A stretch of DNA of 64,000 bases from Gracilaria gracilis (GCA_030374805.1 JARGSG010000199.1:372001-436000); one strand, 5' to 3'; shown: positions 11,947 through 24,360, counted from the stretch's first letter. Notes: generated by a model not told the origin, from the letters alone. Made by a program: numbers and translations.

Positions 11947-12577
11947 TTACTTCATGGCTTTGTACTGGTTGGCCATGTGATCTACTACAGGTAGTTTTCT
12001 CCACAAAGCGCCATCTAAAGTGCGAATGGTTGTATCTGGATTAGTCGCCGCGTCTTCTTATGATTTCTTATCTACACGTTGTCTTTTATGTCCTCGTTCG
12101 AGAAATGACTTCTTTCTCTTTTGCGCTTGGGCTCCCAATCCAAAGTTTGGGTTGACAACGTCGATAGTTTCTACTTCGCGCGGTACTACAGGAAGGTCTG
12201 GTACACGGCATGGGCCATGCAGCGTGGTTTCAGGTCTCGATGGATAGCGCCCATTGTTCAGGTGCCACACGCCTTCCTGAAGATGGTCCATTACGTTTTG
12301 ATTTGAAATTGCTTTGCAGTCTACTGAAACACCGAGTACGATTCCGTAATGCTCGCAGTCATTACACCAATCCTGCAAACACCACGCAACTAATTGAAGG
12401 CCGTTTCGATAGTCCGTTCGACAGAAAACCTTGTGGTTTGGGTTATCTGACTGTATTTGGATGAGGTTATGATATAATCTTTGACACTCTTTGTCCTTCG
12501 GATAACGCAAATTGTAGAGGTACTGCAGTCGCTTCCGAAATAGTTCGCTGTCTACGGTCACACCGCATTTATCCTCC
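11947..12577 (-). pseudogene. MULE transposase, C-terminal piece
   Basis: The minus-strand frame continues the transposase on the far side of the chromovirus insertion. It contains WCLQDWCNDCEHYGIVLG followed by VDCKAISNQ, which resembles the first catalytic Asp region of MULE transposases (D followed by N a few residues later). After that point the frame passes almost directly into a basic tail (KRKKSFLERGHKRQR), so the rest of the DDE core seems deleted. The last 35 or so residues (DGALWRKLPVVDHMANQYKAMK region) lie in another phase and end at 11947. An internal deletion would make this a non-autonomous derivative. The family call rests on pattern and element context. Confidence 0.55.
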
Positions 12578-12582
12578 ATCAA
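12578..12582. repeat. Target duplication ATCAA of the chromovirus, left
   Basis: ATCAA abuts the left LTR and recurs directly after the right LTR at 24005-24009. Confidence 0.9.
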
Positions 12583-13435
12583 TGTGGAGCAACATCTTTG
12601 GCGGGAAAAGCGCAGGCTCATGAAGACGTTCGGAATCGTCCCCTCGACAGGGCAGCACAGCGAACGGAGCACTCCGGGAATGACACAGCTAAGCCGGGTG
12701 TAAATCCGAGGTCCAACCACCACGACAAGCGTCGGAGCGTTAGGCTGATTAGTAGTCGGTAGAGATCCACGTGTTCACACGGTCACGAGATGAGTCCTCG
12801 AAAGAGAGTAGCATGGCAACGACAAGGTGTCGGACACGGGCCACTGAGAACAGGGCAAAGAGGCAAACCCAAAAAAGGGGAGAAAGCAAACCACCAAAGT
12901 GGGGAAAAGAGAGAGAGAATAAAGCAAACCCAATACAGGGGCGAGTATACGACAATACGTCGGAACGAGACACACAAATAGTGGTTATACTCTGAGCGCC
13001 ACAAGGGTGGGTAACTATACGTGAACAACGCAGTCGTCACTCCACTTGGAGGTGAACAATCCGCGAAGGCGTGATAGTTAGAGCCAGAAGCACTTGCTTG
13101 GCAAGATACAGTTTACTTGGGGGAGCGGTGCTCAACCCTCTAAGTACTGAGCTCGGCGCACCACTGACAGTGGGTGCGCCGGGCAAAATAATGTATAAAA
13201 TATCTAAGTAAATACAGCAATGCTGGGTGCACTGCCTCTGACATGTTCGTGCTACACGTGAGCTAGTCACACCCGCTAAGCTGCGCCTCGAGCCGTGCAA
13301 TCCACGTGTACATGTGTGGAAATTACCTCAGCGAGGCGACACGCTAATAGCGGTGTAGCTCATATATATCTACTAACGCATGATGCGGAAATTAACTAAG
13401 TACCTCAAATCGCCTCCAAGGAGTGTTGTCCTTCA
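12583..13435 (-). repeat. Chromovirus 3' LTR
   Basis: 853 bases, starting TG and ending CA when read on either strand, nearly identical to 23152-24004. On the plus strand it holds TATAAAA (13194-13200), about 270 bases upstream of the antisense frame. Confidence 0.95.
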
Positions 13436-13448
13436 TATCCCCCTCCTT
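13436..13448 (-). promoter_or_regulatory. Polypurine tract of the chromovirus
   Basis: On the minus strand a purine run (GGAGGGGGATA context) lies directly against the 3' LTR, as expected for the plus-strand DNA primer. Confidence 0.7.
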
Positions 13449-13470
13449 AAGAGTGAGCCACGCCGTCGCG

Positions 13471-15429
13471 ATGGCGCGTCGAACGCCCAACCGTGGGCAT
13501 AAAAGCGCATCCCCGAAATCTTCGGATTCCATCTCGCCTCGCGAAGATCAAGTCACTACCACTCGACAGTGCAAACCTCGCTCCAGCGACGATCAATCTT
13601 GTTCACAACAGTCCTCAACTCGCTCTCGCGGTGTTATTACCAACCTTTCCGTTCCTCGAGTGCCTCGCGCGATGAGCGGTCAACCTCCAAACTCGGGATA
13701 CTTCTCCGGATTTTGTTCGGTGCCTCTTCCGCAAAGCGGCAATGCTTATGGGGCGTCCCAGGGGCTCAACGCCAGTGGCGGACACATTCTCCCCCAGGGG
13801 CAGCAGCCCCATGGTCACGTCATGCATGACGTGCCGTGGCCTTCCTACGACGAGCTAGTCGGGCTGTACCCTCGCGTTCATGCGCACATCTTCCGGACTG
13901 CTCCGTGGTTTCATCCTACAGCCGTTTTCAACGAGGAGCTTATCGTGTCCTATGCGGACGGTACTGATCGCCTTCCCGGGGATCTTCCGGCGTTAGTCAC
14001 CACTTCGTGGGATTGGCGTCGACGGGTGGCCGTCCCTCCTCACGCAATCTTCTGGCGTTCCGGCGAGTCGCTGGCTTCCGCTCAGGCGGCGTTGGTTCGC
14101 TTGGGCTATGCGCGGCAGAGCCGGGCGAACTTCGAGTTCCCAATTCCTGATTCCATCAGTTTCGATCTCCGGTTGTACCGTACACAAGGCGAGATTTCGT
14201 ATTGCGCCCGCTTGGCGGTGGTTGAGACTTACTCCTGGAGAGGACGTCCTAATGTACGCCAGGAGGCGGTGTGTTGGATTCATCCAATCATACGGGCAGA
14301 GTTCAGGTATCTTCGCCGGGAGTCCCGTTCGCGGTGGTTACAGAACTTCATCCACTATGAGCGTCGTGCGCGTTCCCGTTTCGGGTTTCTCGTCCCGTAT
14401 CAAAACACGGAGATCAATCCAATCCGGCACAACCACCGGCTGGGCCGTTACGTTCCAATTCCCACTTGGTGGTTCTCGGTGGAGGTGTGTCGCGGGTGCT
14501 ACGTGGAGTTGCCCCCGGTCCTCTCCTATCTGGGCTCCTGCCTCATCGAAGATCCGTATTCCGGACTGTGGTCCGTGGTGCTCACCGAGTGGGCCATCCG
14601 CACCGCGGCTTATCTCCTATGGGAAGTATACGACCAGTATCGACTGTGGTATGTCCCGCCTCGCCTTCGTGCGTGCATCCGAGAACTCTCGTTGCGAGTC
14701 CCTCTGGGAGGTGAAAACAATGCCGAAGAAGTTCGTGGGCTCCTCGACGTAGTCGACCGAGTTGATTGGGCCAGCGTGCCCTTCGCTCAGAGCGGCCGCG
14801 GTCACGAGGACGGCGGTTTCGACCGCTCTCCGGGACGACGCACGCCATTGGCGGGAGATTTCATCTTTTTCAATCCCTGGGAGGTGCAAGAGATCACCGC
14901 AGCTGAAGCGGCAGCTCTCCGGATGGCTCCGAGGTATATCCCTTACGGGCATCCCGTTGGCTTCGTCGATGCTGACGATTTTTACCACGACTACGGCGGT
15001 GAAGACGACCAAATGATGGACGACGAACCCAAGACGGGGTATGATGACGACGTAGTCGAAGATGTTCCTTCTGCCTACGCGGCTGAGCCGACCTCCAATG
15101 ACACGGCAGCGCCGGGAATGGCGACGGCTGAGCCGGTGGATCCACCCGCGCCCGAACCTTCGTCGGTAGGTGCTGTGGTGGCTTCCCTTCCGGATGAACC
15201 AGATGTGATCGAGGTGCCTACGGTCCTCCCCTCTGGGAGTGAAAGCGGTGAGGCGGCTGTGATCGCTCAGTTCCTCCGAGGAGTCGGGCTTTCCGCAACT
15301 GTCGCGAGCGGGGACGTCGCCGCAATGCGGGATGCGTTGGCTGCACGCCTTCCTGGCGGATCCAATCCCAGCAATGGGGGTACTGGTGACGGCGCTCCGG
15401 GCCCTTCCAGCCAAGGGTCGGGGGCTTAG
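13471..15429 (+). CDS. Long antisense ORF inside the chromovirus, unknown
   Basis: An uninterrupted frame of 652 codons from an ATG at 13471, running opposite to gag-pol in the space between the integrase and the 3' LTR. The N-terminal 90 residues are Ser/Arg-rich. The middle (about residues 110-430) is rich in W, Y and R with segments such as VPWPSYDELVGLYPRVHAHIF and looks like a folded domain. The C-terminal third is acidic and Pro/Ala-rich. I recognise no family. Retroelements with an extra or antisense ORF in this position are known, and the LTR could supply a plus-strand promoter (TATAAAA at 13194). That it stays open while the sense frames are broken suggests either recent insertion or selection on the ORF. 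Confidence 0.6.
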   Translation: MARRTPNRGHKSASPKSSDSISPREDQVTTTRQCKPRSSDDQSCSQQSSTRSRGVITNLSVPRVPRAMSGQPPNSGYFSGFCSVPLPQSGNAYGASQGLNASGGHILPQGQQPHGHVMHDVPWPSYDELVGLYPRVHAHIFRTAPWFHPTAVFNEELIVSYADGTDRLPGDLPALVTTSWDWRRRVAVPPHAIFWRSGESLASAQAALVRLGYARQSRANFEFPIPDSISFDLRLYRTQGEISYCARLAVVETYSWRGRPNVRQEAVCWIHPIIRAEFRYLRRESRSRWLQNFIHYERRARSRFGFLVPYQNTEINPIRHNHRLGRYVPIPTWWFSVEVCRGCYVELPPVLSYLGSCLIEDPYSGLWSVVLTEWAIRTAAYLLWEVYDQYRLWYVPPRLRACIRELSLRVPLGGENNAEEVRGLLDVVDRVDWASVPFAQSGRGHEDGGFDRSPGRRTPLAGDFIFFNPWEVQEITAAEAAALRMAPRYIPYGHPVGFVDADDFYHDYGGEDDQMMDDEPKTGYDDDVVEDVPSAYAAEPTSNDTAAPGMATAEPVDPPAPEPSSVGAVVASLPDEPDVIEVPTVLPSGSESGEAAVIAQFLRGVGLSATVASGDVAAMRDALAARLPGGSNPSNGGTGDGAPGPSSQGSGA

Positions 15430-15603
15430 TCCATCTTCCTCCTGATTCCCGCTGTGCGGTGTTGTTGTAGGATATAGCCTTGATGGCCATTAAACCTACT
15501 TCCGTCTATGACGTATATCTTTCCTTTTCCAAGTGCCAGCTTCGTCTTCTCCCACTTCTCAACTTCCTTCTTGGTGAGCTAGCTTCTTCCCCTTCGGGGC
15601 GTG

Positions 15604-18600
15604 TTATCCCACTTGGGCGTTGACAATTGTCGCCGGGAGTCCCGTGAGAGTACGCCGATGGTACTGCACCACTTTCGATCGTGGGAGATGCTCGATTGGC
15701 TTATCCGAGTCAGCCTCGGGTCCGTAGCCGTACCAACGTACGAGATACTGTATGTACCCCAACGGGTGATATGAGTGTTCCACTATGTGGTCGACTACGA
15801 ACTCCTGTCGGAAGACTTCCCGGCCTTGCCGTGTGATTACGACATCCGGCTTCGGAGAGCTCTCCGGTGGCTTCACCGTGTGTGGCACTGCGTCGGTGTT
15901 CCGGTTAGACCGTGTTGTGTCCAACAAGGTTGGTGGCACTGTACCTTCGCGGTGTGATCCCCCACTTGGGTCGATTGTCACGCGTCTCGCGGTGTCGGTG
16001 TTCCCGTTTCCTTGTTCCGGTAGAGTTCCTTCTCCCGCGGGAGTCCCAGGTGGGCGTACCGCAAGTTTGCGTGGTAGCGACCGTTTCGAAGGAGTGGTGT
16101 GTGACGTCGAACGCGCTCGCGCCAACGGTAACCCTGATTGAACCGGCCTCGCCGTGATGGCACGTGACGTTGTCAACGGGTGGCCGTCATTGGTCTGCGC
16201 CGTGGCGTGTACCGCCTCCGTATGCACGGGAGGTGTCAGCTCGGTTTGTCGACGTGGTTCGCTCGCTGAGCTGATCTCCCTTACAGGTGTAGCCCGTGTG
16301 CTACGGTTGGCACCTCCCTGCTGGGCATTTAGCGACGTGTCCAGGGTGTGGCCCGCCTCAGGCGTGTTGGGCGACTTAGTCTTCGACGACTCTTCTCCGT
16401 CTTGGACGTTCGAGCTCAACGGCGCCTTAGGCGGTATTTCCGGCGCCTTAGGCGGTATTTCCACTCCTTTATGCGACTTAGTCACTCCAGGCGCGCTATG
16501 CAGCGTAGGCAACGGCTTCGCCGGTAACGACTGAGTCTCTTCGGTCCTGTCCCGCACGGCGGTAGTGTCTGGTGACGATTCCGCTTCTGCGTTGATTCGC
16601 GGCGACCTTGACGAGACGCCGGGCTCCCGAGAGGGCTTTGATTGCGCATTAGCGGTGTCTCTCTTCCGTGCCACACGGTGTTCCTCACGCGACAGCGCGG
16701 AAGCATGACGATTAACGAGTCCCTTCTCCTCCTTAGATAGAGCGACATGGGGAGTGGGTGTCAACGCGCCATGGCGACGAATAATTACGCCAGGCGGCGG
16801 GGCTTCAGACAGCGAAGCGCCAGGGCGCGTAGAGTCCGATAACATCAGCAAATCCGAAAGTCCCCTACTAGGGTGTGGTACCTCCCTAGGGCGGTCGATC
16901 GGGGGTAGGTCCGGTGTGTCTGTAGTGTTCGTTTCCGCTTTTGCGGTAGAATGTCCATCTGATGGTTTGTTTCCCGCAGGCGGGGGTGCAAAAACCACAC
17001 GATCGCGGGAAATGCGTTCGTGTTGCTGACCCATCTCCACTACGACAGTGTTGGATTCCTCAGCAATTGTCTTGAAGGGACCGTCTGCGACGGGTGAGAG
17101 CTTGTGGCGTTTCTCCTTGCCTGGGTTCCAATACTCCTTACGGATGAACACATAGTCCCCTTCCTTAAGGGCGGGCGGTCTTCGAGGGGCTCGCTCATCG
17201 AAATCACGCTTATATGCGACTTGTGACCGGGCCATTGACCGTTGTGCTGCAGGGACCAGCTTGGTAAGCGATGTCTTCCAGGTTTCCCTGTATCCCTTCG
17301 TCGAAGGAAATTGATCCAGCGTTGGCTGTGCTTCGAGCGCCACGGGCGGTGGGGTGCGAGACAGAACCAATTCAAATTGAGTCAATCCCGTAGTACGGTG
17401 TACCTGAGTGTTGTATGCGAATGTCAGCGCATCGGTGAACAGGTCCCACGTGGTGGGGTGATCGGCTACGTATGAACAGAGTGCTGCTAACAGCGTCCGG
17501 TTAAACCGTTCAGCCTGCCCATTACACTGGGGGTGGTAGGTTGTCGTGAAGAGATTCTTGACATCCAGAATTCTGCATACATCCCCGAAGAACCGGGAGG
17601 CAAACTGTTTCCCGTTGTCGGAGAGTAGATTCACCGGTGGACCGTAGAAGAATTTTCAATGGGTGACGAATGCTTGCGCAACAGTCAGTGACGTGAATTT
17701 CCGTAAGGGTACGGTACGAACGAGCTTCGAGAAACGATCCGTGATCACGAGTAGAAATTTGTTATGCCGCTTGGTAGCGAGAAAGGGTCCCAAAATATCG
17801 ATGGCTACGAATTCCAGGGGCGCCCTTGCGGGGAAGAGCTTCAACTTCGTCGCATGGCGGCGAAGTTTGACGCGATTCCGAGCACACTCAGGGCAGAACT
17901 GCACAGTTGCGTAGCAATCCACAGCCATTGCTGGCCAGTAGAATTTCCTTCGCAATGTAAGGTACAGTTTCCGTCCTCCGACGTGGCCACTAAGTTTGGC
18001 ATAGTGTGATAAGTGTAACACCCGAGATTGTAGGGCGTGTGGCACCACTATTTGTGAGTTTCCAGTTACCGGGCGAACGAGATATCCAATATCATTCACC
18101 CGAAAGGGGAGATCAGCTCCCCCATTGAGTTGCGCCCGAATTTTCGTGCAGTAGAGATCGCTGAATTGTTCCCTAACCTTCTCCTCCGTTGTGACGGGTA
18201 CGAAGTTCCCTGGTAGGGGGTTCGAATTTTCGCTGACAGCGAGTAGGTCATCCAGTTCCTGGTCAAAATCCAGTTCGTCTGGCCATTCCTCTTCGATATC
18301 ATCCATTTCACCTGCGGTGTAGTCGTCAACTGCGAAGCAGGGTATTTCCTCGTCATCGACGGCTAACGCTTCCCCTGTGGTGGGTAGGCGAGAAAGGGCG
18401 TCGGCTTGTGTATTGTTGGCGCCCTTCTTGTAGGCGACGTCGAAGTCAAACTCTGCTAGACGCAGTCTCCAACGCATTAAGCGGCCTGAAGGCTCCGATA
18501 TGGAGAGTAGCCATCTCAATGATGAGTGATCCGTGTAAACGGTGAAATGAACACCCATGAGGTAGGGGCGTAGTGTGCATAATGCCCACACTACTGCAAG

Positions 18601-20927
18601 ACATTCCTTCTCCGAGACGAAGTAATTCTTCTCATGCACGTTTAACGAACGGGACCAGTACCCAATTGGCTTGCGTTCCCCCTCTGGGGTGGTTTGAAAC
18701 AAGGCGCAGCCTACCAGGTAGTCACTTTAGTCCGTGTCCACGGTATATGAAAGTCCGTGTCCACGGTATATGAAAGTCCGGGTTTCGGTAGTGACCATAC
18801 TGGTGCCGTGGTTACAGCCTCTTTGAGAAAGTTGAAGGCTTCCGTCTGAGTAGACGTCAATGGGTCCAACTTAGGCGGTTGACCCTTCCGCAGAAGCGCG
18901 TTGAGAGGTGCCGCAATGTCCGCGAAGTTGGGAATAAACCGTCTATAGACGTTGACTAATCCTAGAAAGGATCTCAGTTCAGTCTGGTTAGTCGGTTCCG
19001 TGGCCTCTTTCAGCGACTTCACACGAGCTTCCTCGATCATGACACGTCCTGGACGGATTATGTGACCCAGATACTTGACAATATCCGTGAAGAATTTGCA
19101 TTTCCTCAGCTTGAGTGTCACTCCGGCGTCCCGTAACGTTGCCATTATGTCTTTCACATGTGTGAGGTGATCATCCAGATTATCTGAGAATATAATGACG
19201 TCGTCAAGGTAGACGACACAAGTACGCCACTTAAAGCGGGCCATTAGGATATCAATAGCACGCTGAAAAGTAGCGGGAGCATTGGTTAAACCAAAGGGCA
19301 TCCGTTTAAAACGGTAGAGGCCAGAATGGCAGACAAACGCTGTCTTGTCCTGATCCTCCTTTCTCACTGGAACCTGCCAGTATCCCCAGTTAGCATCCAA
19401 TGCCGTGAATACTGTAACATTTCCAAGAGAATCAATGTATTCATCCATACGTGGAATAGGGTACACGTCCTTGACGGTAAGAGCGTTTAGACGACGATAG
19501 TCGATGCAAAAGCGCCAGGAACCATCCGGTTTCGGAGCCAGTACCACTGGTAATGCCTACGGCGAATGTGCCGGTTCTATAACTCCTGCCCGGAGCATCT
19601 TGTCCACCTGAAATTGCTCTTCTTCTCTGGCCTTGGGCCCTGCCCTGCACGGATGTTGGGCTACTGGCCGAGAGTTCGGAAGGAGATCAATCCGGTGTTC
19701 CGTGGTATTTATCTCTCCGAGAGAACCATCCCACATTGTGGTGAATTCAGGAAGCATATCGCGCAGTCGATTGCGGTGTGTCTCCGGAACATGTCCGAGG
19801 TCGAGTTCTTCCAATTCCTTCACTGGGTCCAATTGGTCGTAACTCTTCGGAACGCGTGTCTTCTCTGTTTTAACAGGTTGCTGACCCGAGAGACTCGGCG
19901 ACGGAGACGAATGAGATTCAGACTCCTCCCCCTCCTTAGAGTGAACGATTCCAAGCACATCGGCAGCAGTCATCTTCGTCGGTACCAACGCAGTTGGATG
20001 CGGCATGACCGAGCCAATCACTTGGTTTTTCACCAGATACTGGGCTTTTTTGCCTAGATTGGCTATCAACACGTAAAACGGATTATCCGGTTCCACCTGG
20101 ACCACTCCATTAGCAATGGCAAGAGAGTATTTATCATACAACGACGGCAATGGCTGAACGATTCATAAACCGTGTTGACGGAAATTCACCTGTACCCAGA
20201 CTTGAGACTCTGGAGGCACGCGTGTCACGAAGGCAACACGAAGCTCCGTAGATTCCCGAGAACTTGGTGGTGCTTCCTGCGCCGCAGGTAGAGGTACATG
20301 CTTCTTGGAGGCATGCCTCAAAGTACGACGAACAATCGGCACGGACGAACCATCTTCCATTTCGACACGCCTCTGGCGGGGCCTAATGGCATCGACAAAG
20401 CGGTCGCAATAGTCACAGCCCAAAATGACTGGGGCGGCCAGGGACCGACAAACGACAAAGTCGAGCTTCACCATGCATGAGCCCAAGCGGATTACCAACT
20501 CGATGTATCCTACCGTTGACAACGGGTTGTTATTCGCGTTAGCGACGTCAGGAATGTCGCCACGGCGAATGTGTGACCGCAAGGCGGGTGGCAATGCTGT
20601 CTCAACAATGAAGTTCGGACCTGCGCCTGTATCTAATACAGTGAGATAACGCACCATAAACTGAGGTAAAAGGCCAAGGTCGGCATAGACCTTGTAATTG
20701 CGCTTGTCCATCATCATAACTCTATCCGGGAACCGGTTATTTCTTACCCGTATCCACGGTCGACGAAGAACACCAAGATGTTCTGAGTTCACGTCTTCGA
20801 CGGCCTGTTTCCTCGAGAATATTCGGACCTGGGAGCGAGGCAGGGACGCCTCGGGCACCTTCAGCCTCAACTCTGAGGGCGCCTCTTCAAGAGAGGAGAC
20901 TCCCACAATTAGTTTTTCTGAGCACAT
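15604..20927 (-). pseudogene. Chromovirus pol region (fossil)
   Basis: Minus-strand pol region in the usual Gypsy order. An aspartic protease with an LDTGAG active site lies near 20.5 kb. Reverse transcriptase follows with the YLDD box near 19.2 kb, then RNase H with a TDHSS motif near 18.5 kb. An H-H-C-C zinc region and the integrase core follow, and a C-terminal chromodomain (LVRWYGYGPE) lies near 15.7 kb. Chromodomains in this position are typical of chromoviruses and direct integration toward particular chromatin. The region is broken several times and is treated as a fossil. Confidence 0.9.
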
Positions 20928-23058
20928 TCCGCCTGAAGCGTGTGCTCAGTGTTCTGAACCATTGATGCCTGGACACCAGCGGCAGAAGCGTCCGCAGTAG
21001 CGGTGGAAGTTCCCTCGAGAGGGGTACGGAGGTGAGAGGTCACCATGTTCTGGGCAATTGGAGCCGCAATTGTGCGTGAAATATCCATCTTCGCGCGGAT
21101 GTACGATGCCATCGGAACGGAAGCCTTCTCCTCAGGTGAGAGGGATTCGTAGTTGGCAATGACTTGTGCCCATTCACGCATGGTTAAAACGCACTGCGGA
21201 GAAGTATGCCCTCTCGTATAGCAAAGGTGACAGATTAATCCAACAATGGCATTGACGTTCCGAGTATTCGAGAATCGCACCGCTGGGCGGGAAGCTTGCC
21301 AGCCAGGCCGTGAAGCCCGGGTTCCACCGTTCTCATATGACAGTCGAGGCCGTCGAACTCGGTTCGAATCTGCATACAGCAGTGTATTGTCCGGAGCCGT
21401 TTGAAACGAAGCATCCGTGGTTGAGGAAAGCTCCGTTGTCGGGATTGAAAGCACGTCGCTACAGGCAAATTGCACCTGATGATACTCCTTTTGGAAGTGT
21501 TCATCAGCCAGCATTGACGCCGACGGGGTTCCCGATTCCAACATCAACGCTTTAGCGGACTTCAATCGGGTACCCGGTACTCGTGCGCGTAGCCCATCGC
21601 CTTCGGCGCGTGCATACTGCACCAGTTCCAAGTACGTAGTCTTACGGTTTTCTTCACGGCGACGGGCCACTAGGGTCCGTATAGCCGGGTCTAGTCCATC
21701 AACGAACATGGTAAAACGCTCTTGAGCTGAATAAACATTGCCGCAACGGTGATAAGCCTTATTCAGACGCACCGAGTAATCGGTTTCCGTTTCGCCGGGG
21801 CGTTGTTTGGTGTCCCTCAGAGCGAGGATAGCCGACTGGATGGCGGTACCAGTGGCATAGGACCTCAGTAGATACTGAACTGCTTCAGGCCAGCAAGTAA
21901 CCCCTCCTTCAGAGGCGCGCGATGAACCTCTTACAGAGTTGTACTGATCTTCCGCAAGTCCGCGTAGAAAATAGGGCAGCGCGACAAACGCCTGTTTTTC
22001 ATTCATCCCAAGGATGTCGGCTCCCGCTACAAAGCGTGATAGAAAATCCGACACCAAGATGGGATCATCGCCTGTAAACAGTTGATTACGGAGCGACAGC
22101 TGCATCCTTTTGATACAGTCTTGGACCTTTCCGTCCCACGGGGAGTTCTATCCAATGAGGAATCCCCCAGACGGTAATACCGGTATGAAAACAGCTTCTT
22201 GTAGAGCAGATTGGTAGGGTTCAACTCCTTTAACCCGGAGTGCTTCCTTCCCTTCGAACGGGCGCGTATCACACCTTGGGTGGCTGATGACCGCTTTGAG
22301 CGTGACGAACGCTCACGAGGGGCTTCTTCTATTGACGAGTCGGACGAATCAGACCCGGTTGACCGGCGAGAAAAAAGAGAAGATGTTGACGAATCAGAGT
22401 CGTAGTTCTTCCGCTCTTTGCGTGCTTCGGATCCACTGACCTTCTTGTCACGGTGTGAAACAGCAACCGGCTCAGCCGTGCGATTGGCTCCAACCAGGAC
22501 GGTTTGTTCCACCGTTTCTAGACGGGCGCGGAGGCGAGTAAACTTCTCAGCCACGTCCACCACGGAATTAGCGGGTCCTCCGAAAGCTTCCAAGAGGGAG
22601 TTGACATCACCACGCAATACGCGGAGATCCTCAGAAAAGTCCTGCAAAGCAGTGTCCTCCACCTTCTTTCGAAGTACCGACAACTTCTTAGCGAGGGTAG
22701 CATGGGCAGCCCGCGTGGAGCGGAGCTGCTCTTCCACAGTTAAGTGGGGGGTGTCATTCACAGTAGCCCTCAGAGGTGCCTCAGGGGCGGGACCAGTAAC
22801 GGCAGGAGCCGGTCCTTCACCTCGATGAGGGTTGATCAACGACGTGGGCGGAAGTCGAGTGGTCGTCGGCACAGCTTCAGTAGCCGGCATCCCTTCGCTC
22901 CGGGACCGTGAACGGGTGGGGATCCGTGACGGAAGTGGCGGATCCGATCTTCCAGTCTGACTGCGTGTCTTCGGACGATCTGACAGCGTCATGACCAGAA
23001 CAACCGTACAACGGGATAATCGACAGCCAATTGGCTGGGGCTTCCAATGAACTTCCAA
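20909..23058 (-). pseudogene. Chromovirus gag region (fossil)
   Basis: Minus-strand region between the primer-binding site and the protease. It has a Ser/Arg-rich front, a capsid-like helical stretch, and a CHLCYTRGHTSPQC zinc knuckle (CX2CX4HX4C) near 21.2 kb, as in nucleocapsids. It is broken. Confidence 0.85.
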
Positions 23059-23131
23059 ATGGAGACAAGGGCAAAAGGACTAACCTCGCCACGAGTGAAT
23101 TCACGAGTGAATTTTCCGACAAAACTAGTCG

Positions 23132-23149
23132 TTCTAAGTCGGGAGACCA
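23132..23149 (-). promoter_or_regulatory. Candidate primer-binding site
   Basis: Two bases inside the 5' LTR the minus strand reads TGGTCTCCCGACTTAGAA. It begins with TGG, as required to pair with a tRNA CCA end. The tRNA species was not assigned. Confidence 0.6.
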
Positions 23150-23151
23150 CT

Positions 23152-24004
23152 TGTGGAGCAACGCCTTTGGCGGGAAAAGCGCAGGCTCATGAAGACGTTC
23201 GGAATCGTCCCCTCGACAGGGCAGCACAGCGAACGGAGCACTCCGGGAATGACACAGCTAAGCCGGGTGTAAATCCGAGGTCCAACCACCACGACAAGCG
23301 TCGGAGCGTGAGGCTGATTAGTAGTCGGTAGAGATCCACGTGTTCACACGGTCACGAGATGAGTCCTCGAAAGAGAGTAGCATGGCAACGACAAGGTGTC
23401 GGACACGGGCCACTGAGAACAGGGCAAAGAGGCAAACCCAAAAAAGGGGAGAAAGCAAACCACCAAAGTGGGGAAAAGAGAGAGAGAATAAAGCAAACCC
23501 AATACAGGGGCGAGTATACGACAATACGTCGGAACGAGACACACAAATAGTGGTTATACTCTGAGCGCCACAAGGGTGGGTAACTATACGTGAACAACGC
23601 AGTCGTCACTTTACTTGGAGGTGAACAATCCGCGAAGGCGTGATAGTTAGAGCCAGAAGCCCTTGCTTGGCAAGGGGCAGTTTACTTGGGGGAGCGGTGC
23701 TCAACCCTCTAAGTACTGAGCTCGGCGCACCACCGACAGTGGGTGCGCCGGGCAAAATAATGTATAAAATATCTATGTAAATACAGCAATGCTGGGTGCA
23801 CTGCCTCTGGCATATCCGTGCTACACGTGTGCTAGTCACACCCGCTAAGCTGCGCCTCGAGCCGTGCAATCCACGTGTACATGTGTGGAAATTACCTTAG
23901 CGAGGCGACACGCTAATAGCGGTGTAGCTCATATATATCTACTAACGCATGATGCGGAAATTAACTAAGTACCTCAAATCGCCTCCAAGGAGTGTTGTCC
24001 TTCA
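23152..24004 (-). repeat. Chromovirus 5' LTR
   Basis: 853 bases, partner of 12583-13435. Its outer edge is followed by the ATCAA duplication at 24005-24009. Confidence 0.95.
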
Positions 24005-24009
24005 ATCAA

Positions 24010-24355
24010 TTTGATTACAACGTCATATTGCAGATGAGGTTGTTTCATAGATGGTGGGCTTTAACCCCCGCTGTAGTATAATAGTTTGCGTAACACGGCA
24101 AGTGGAACCGTGGTTGTGGTGCGCTCTGGCAAACTCTGGTGAGAATGCAAACTTCTGCGTCCCGGATGTGAACACTCGAACCCTCCAAATTTTAAAGCTG
24201 TATGGGCACTTGTACTCTTTTTGATACTGAAGTGAGCACTTCAGGTGCCCCCGCAGTAGCACCTTCTTCCCCTCCTCATCAGTTCCGTACTTGGAGACCC
24301 GACTAAAAATTTTAAACCCGAAGTACTTTGCTATGTATTGTAGATGCTGCAATAC
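24010..24355 (-). pseudogene. MULE transposase, zinc-knuckle piece
   Basis: Minus-strand segment trapped between the two LTR elements. It reads in frame from the N-terminal piece across the CTGAT duplication. It contains a C...C...HxH pattern (LKCSLQYQKEYKCPYSF then ARAHHNHGS) typical of FLYWCH/FAR1/WRKY-GCM1-type domains of MULE transposases. The frame is lost shortly before the chromovirus junction. Confidence 0.65.
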
Positions 24356-24360
24356 CTGAT
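24356..24360. repeat. Target duplication CTGAT of Gypsy element 2, left
   Basis: CTGAT precedes the left LTR and recurs at 29740-29744 after the right LTR. Confidence 0.9.

Larger units (their letters stand above)
12583..24004 (-). mobile_element. Ty3/Gypsy chromovirus (fossil), 11.4 kb
   Basis: Structurally complete LTR retrotransposon read on the minus strand: 853-bp LTRs at both ends, primer-binding site, gag, protease, reverse transcriptase, RNase H, integrase with a C-terminal chromodomain, a polypurine tract and ATCAA target duplications. The two LTRs differ at roughly 16 positions (about 98 percent identical), so insertion is fairly recent. The sense reading frames are broken about half a dozen times, so this copy is dead. 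A long antisense frame lies between the integrase and the 3' LTR. The element interrupted the MULE transposase gene. Confidence 0.95.

Noticed and set aside
14617-15414. 265-codon minus-strand frame opposite the antisense ORF
   Set aside because: Shadow of the longer plus-strand ORF; low-complexity product with no protein-like pattern.
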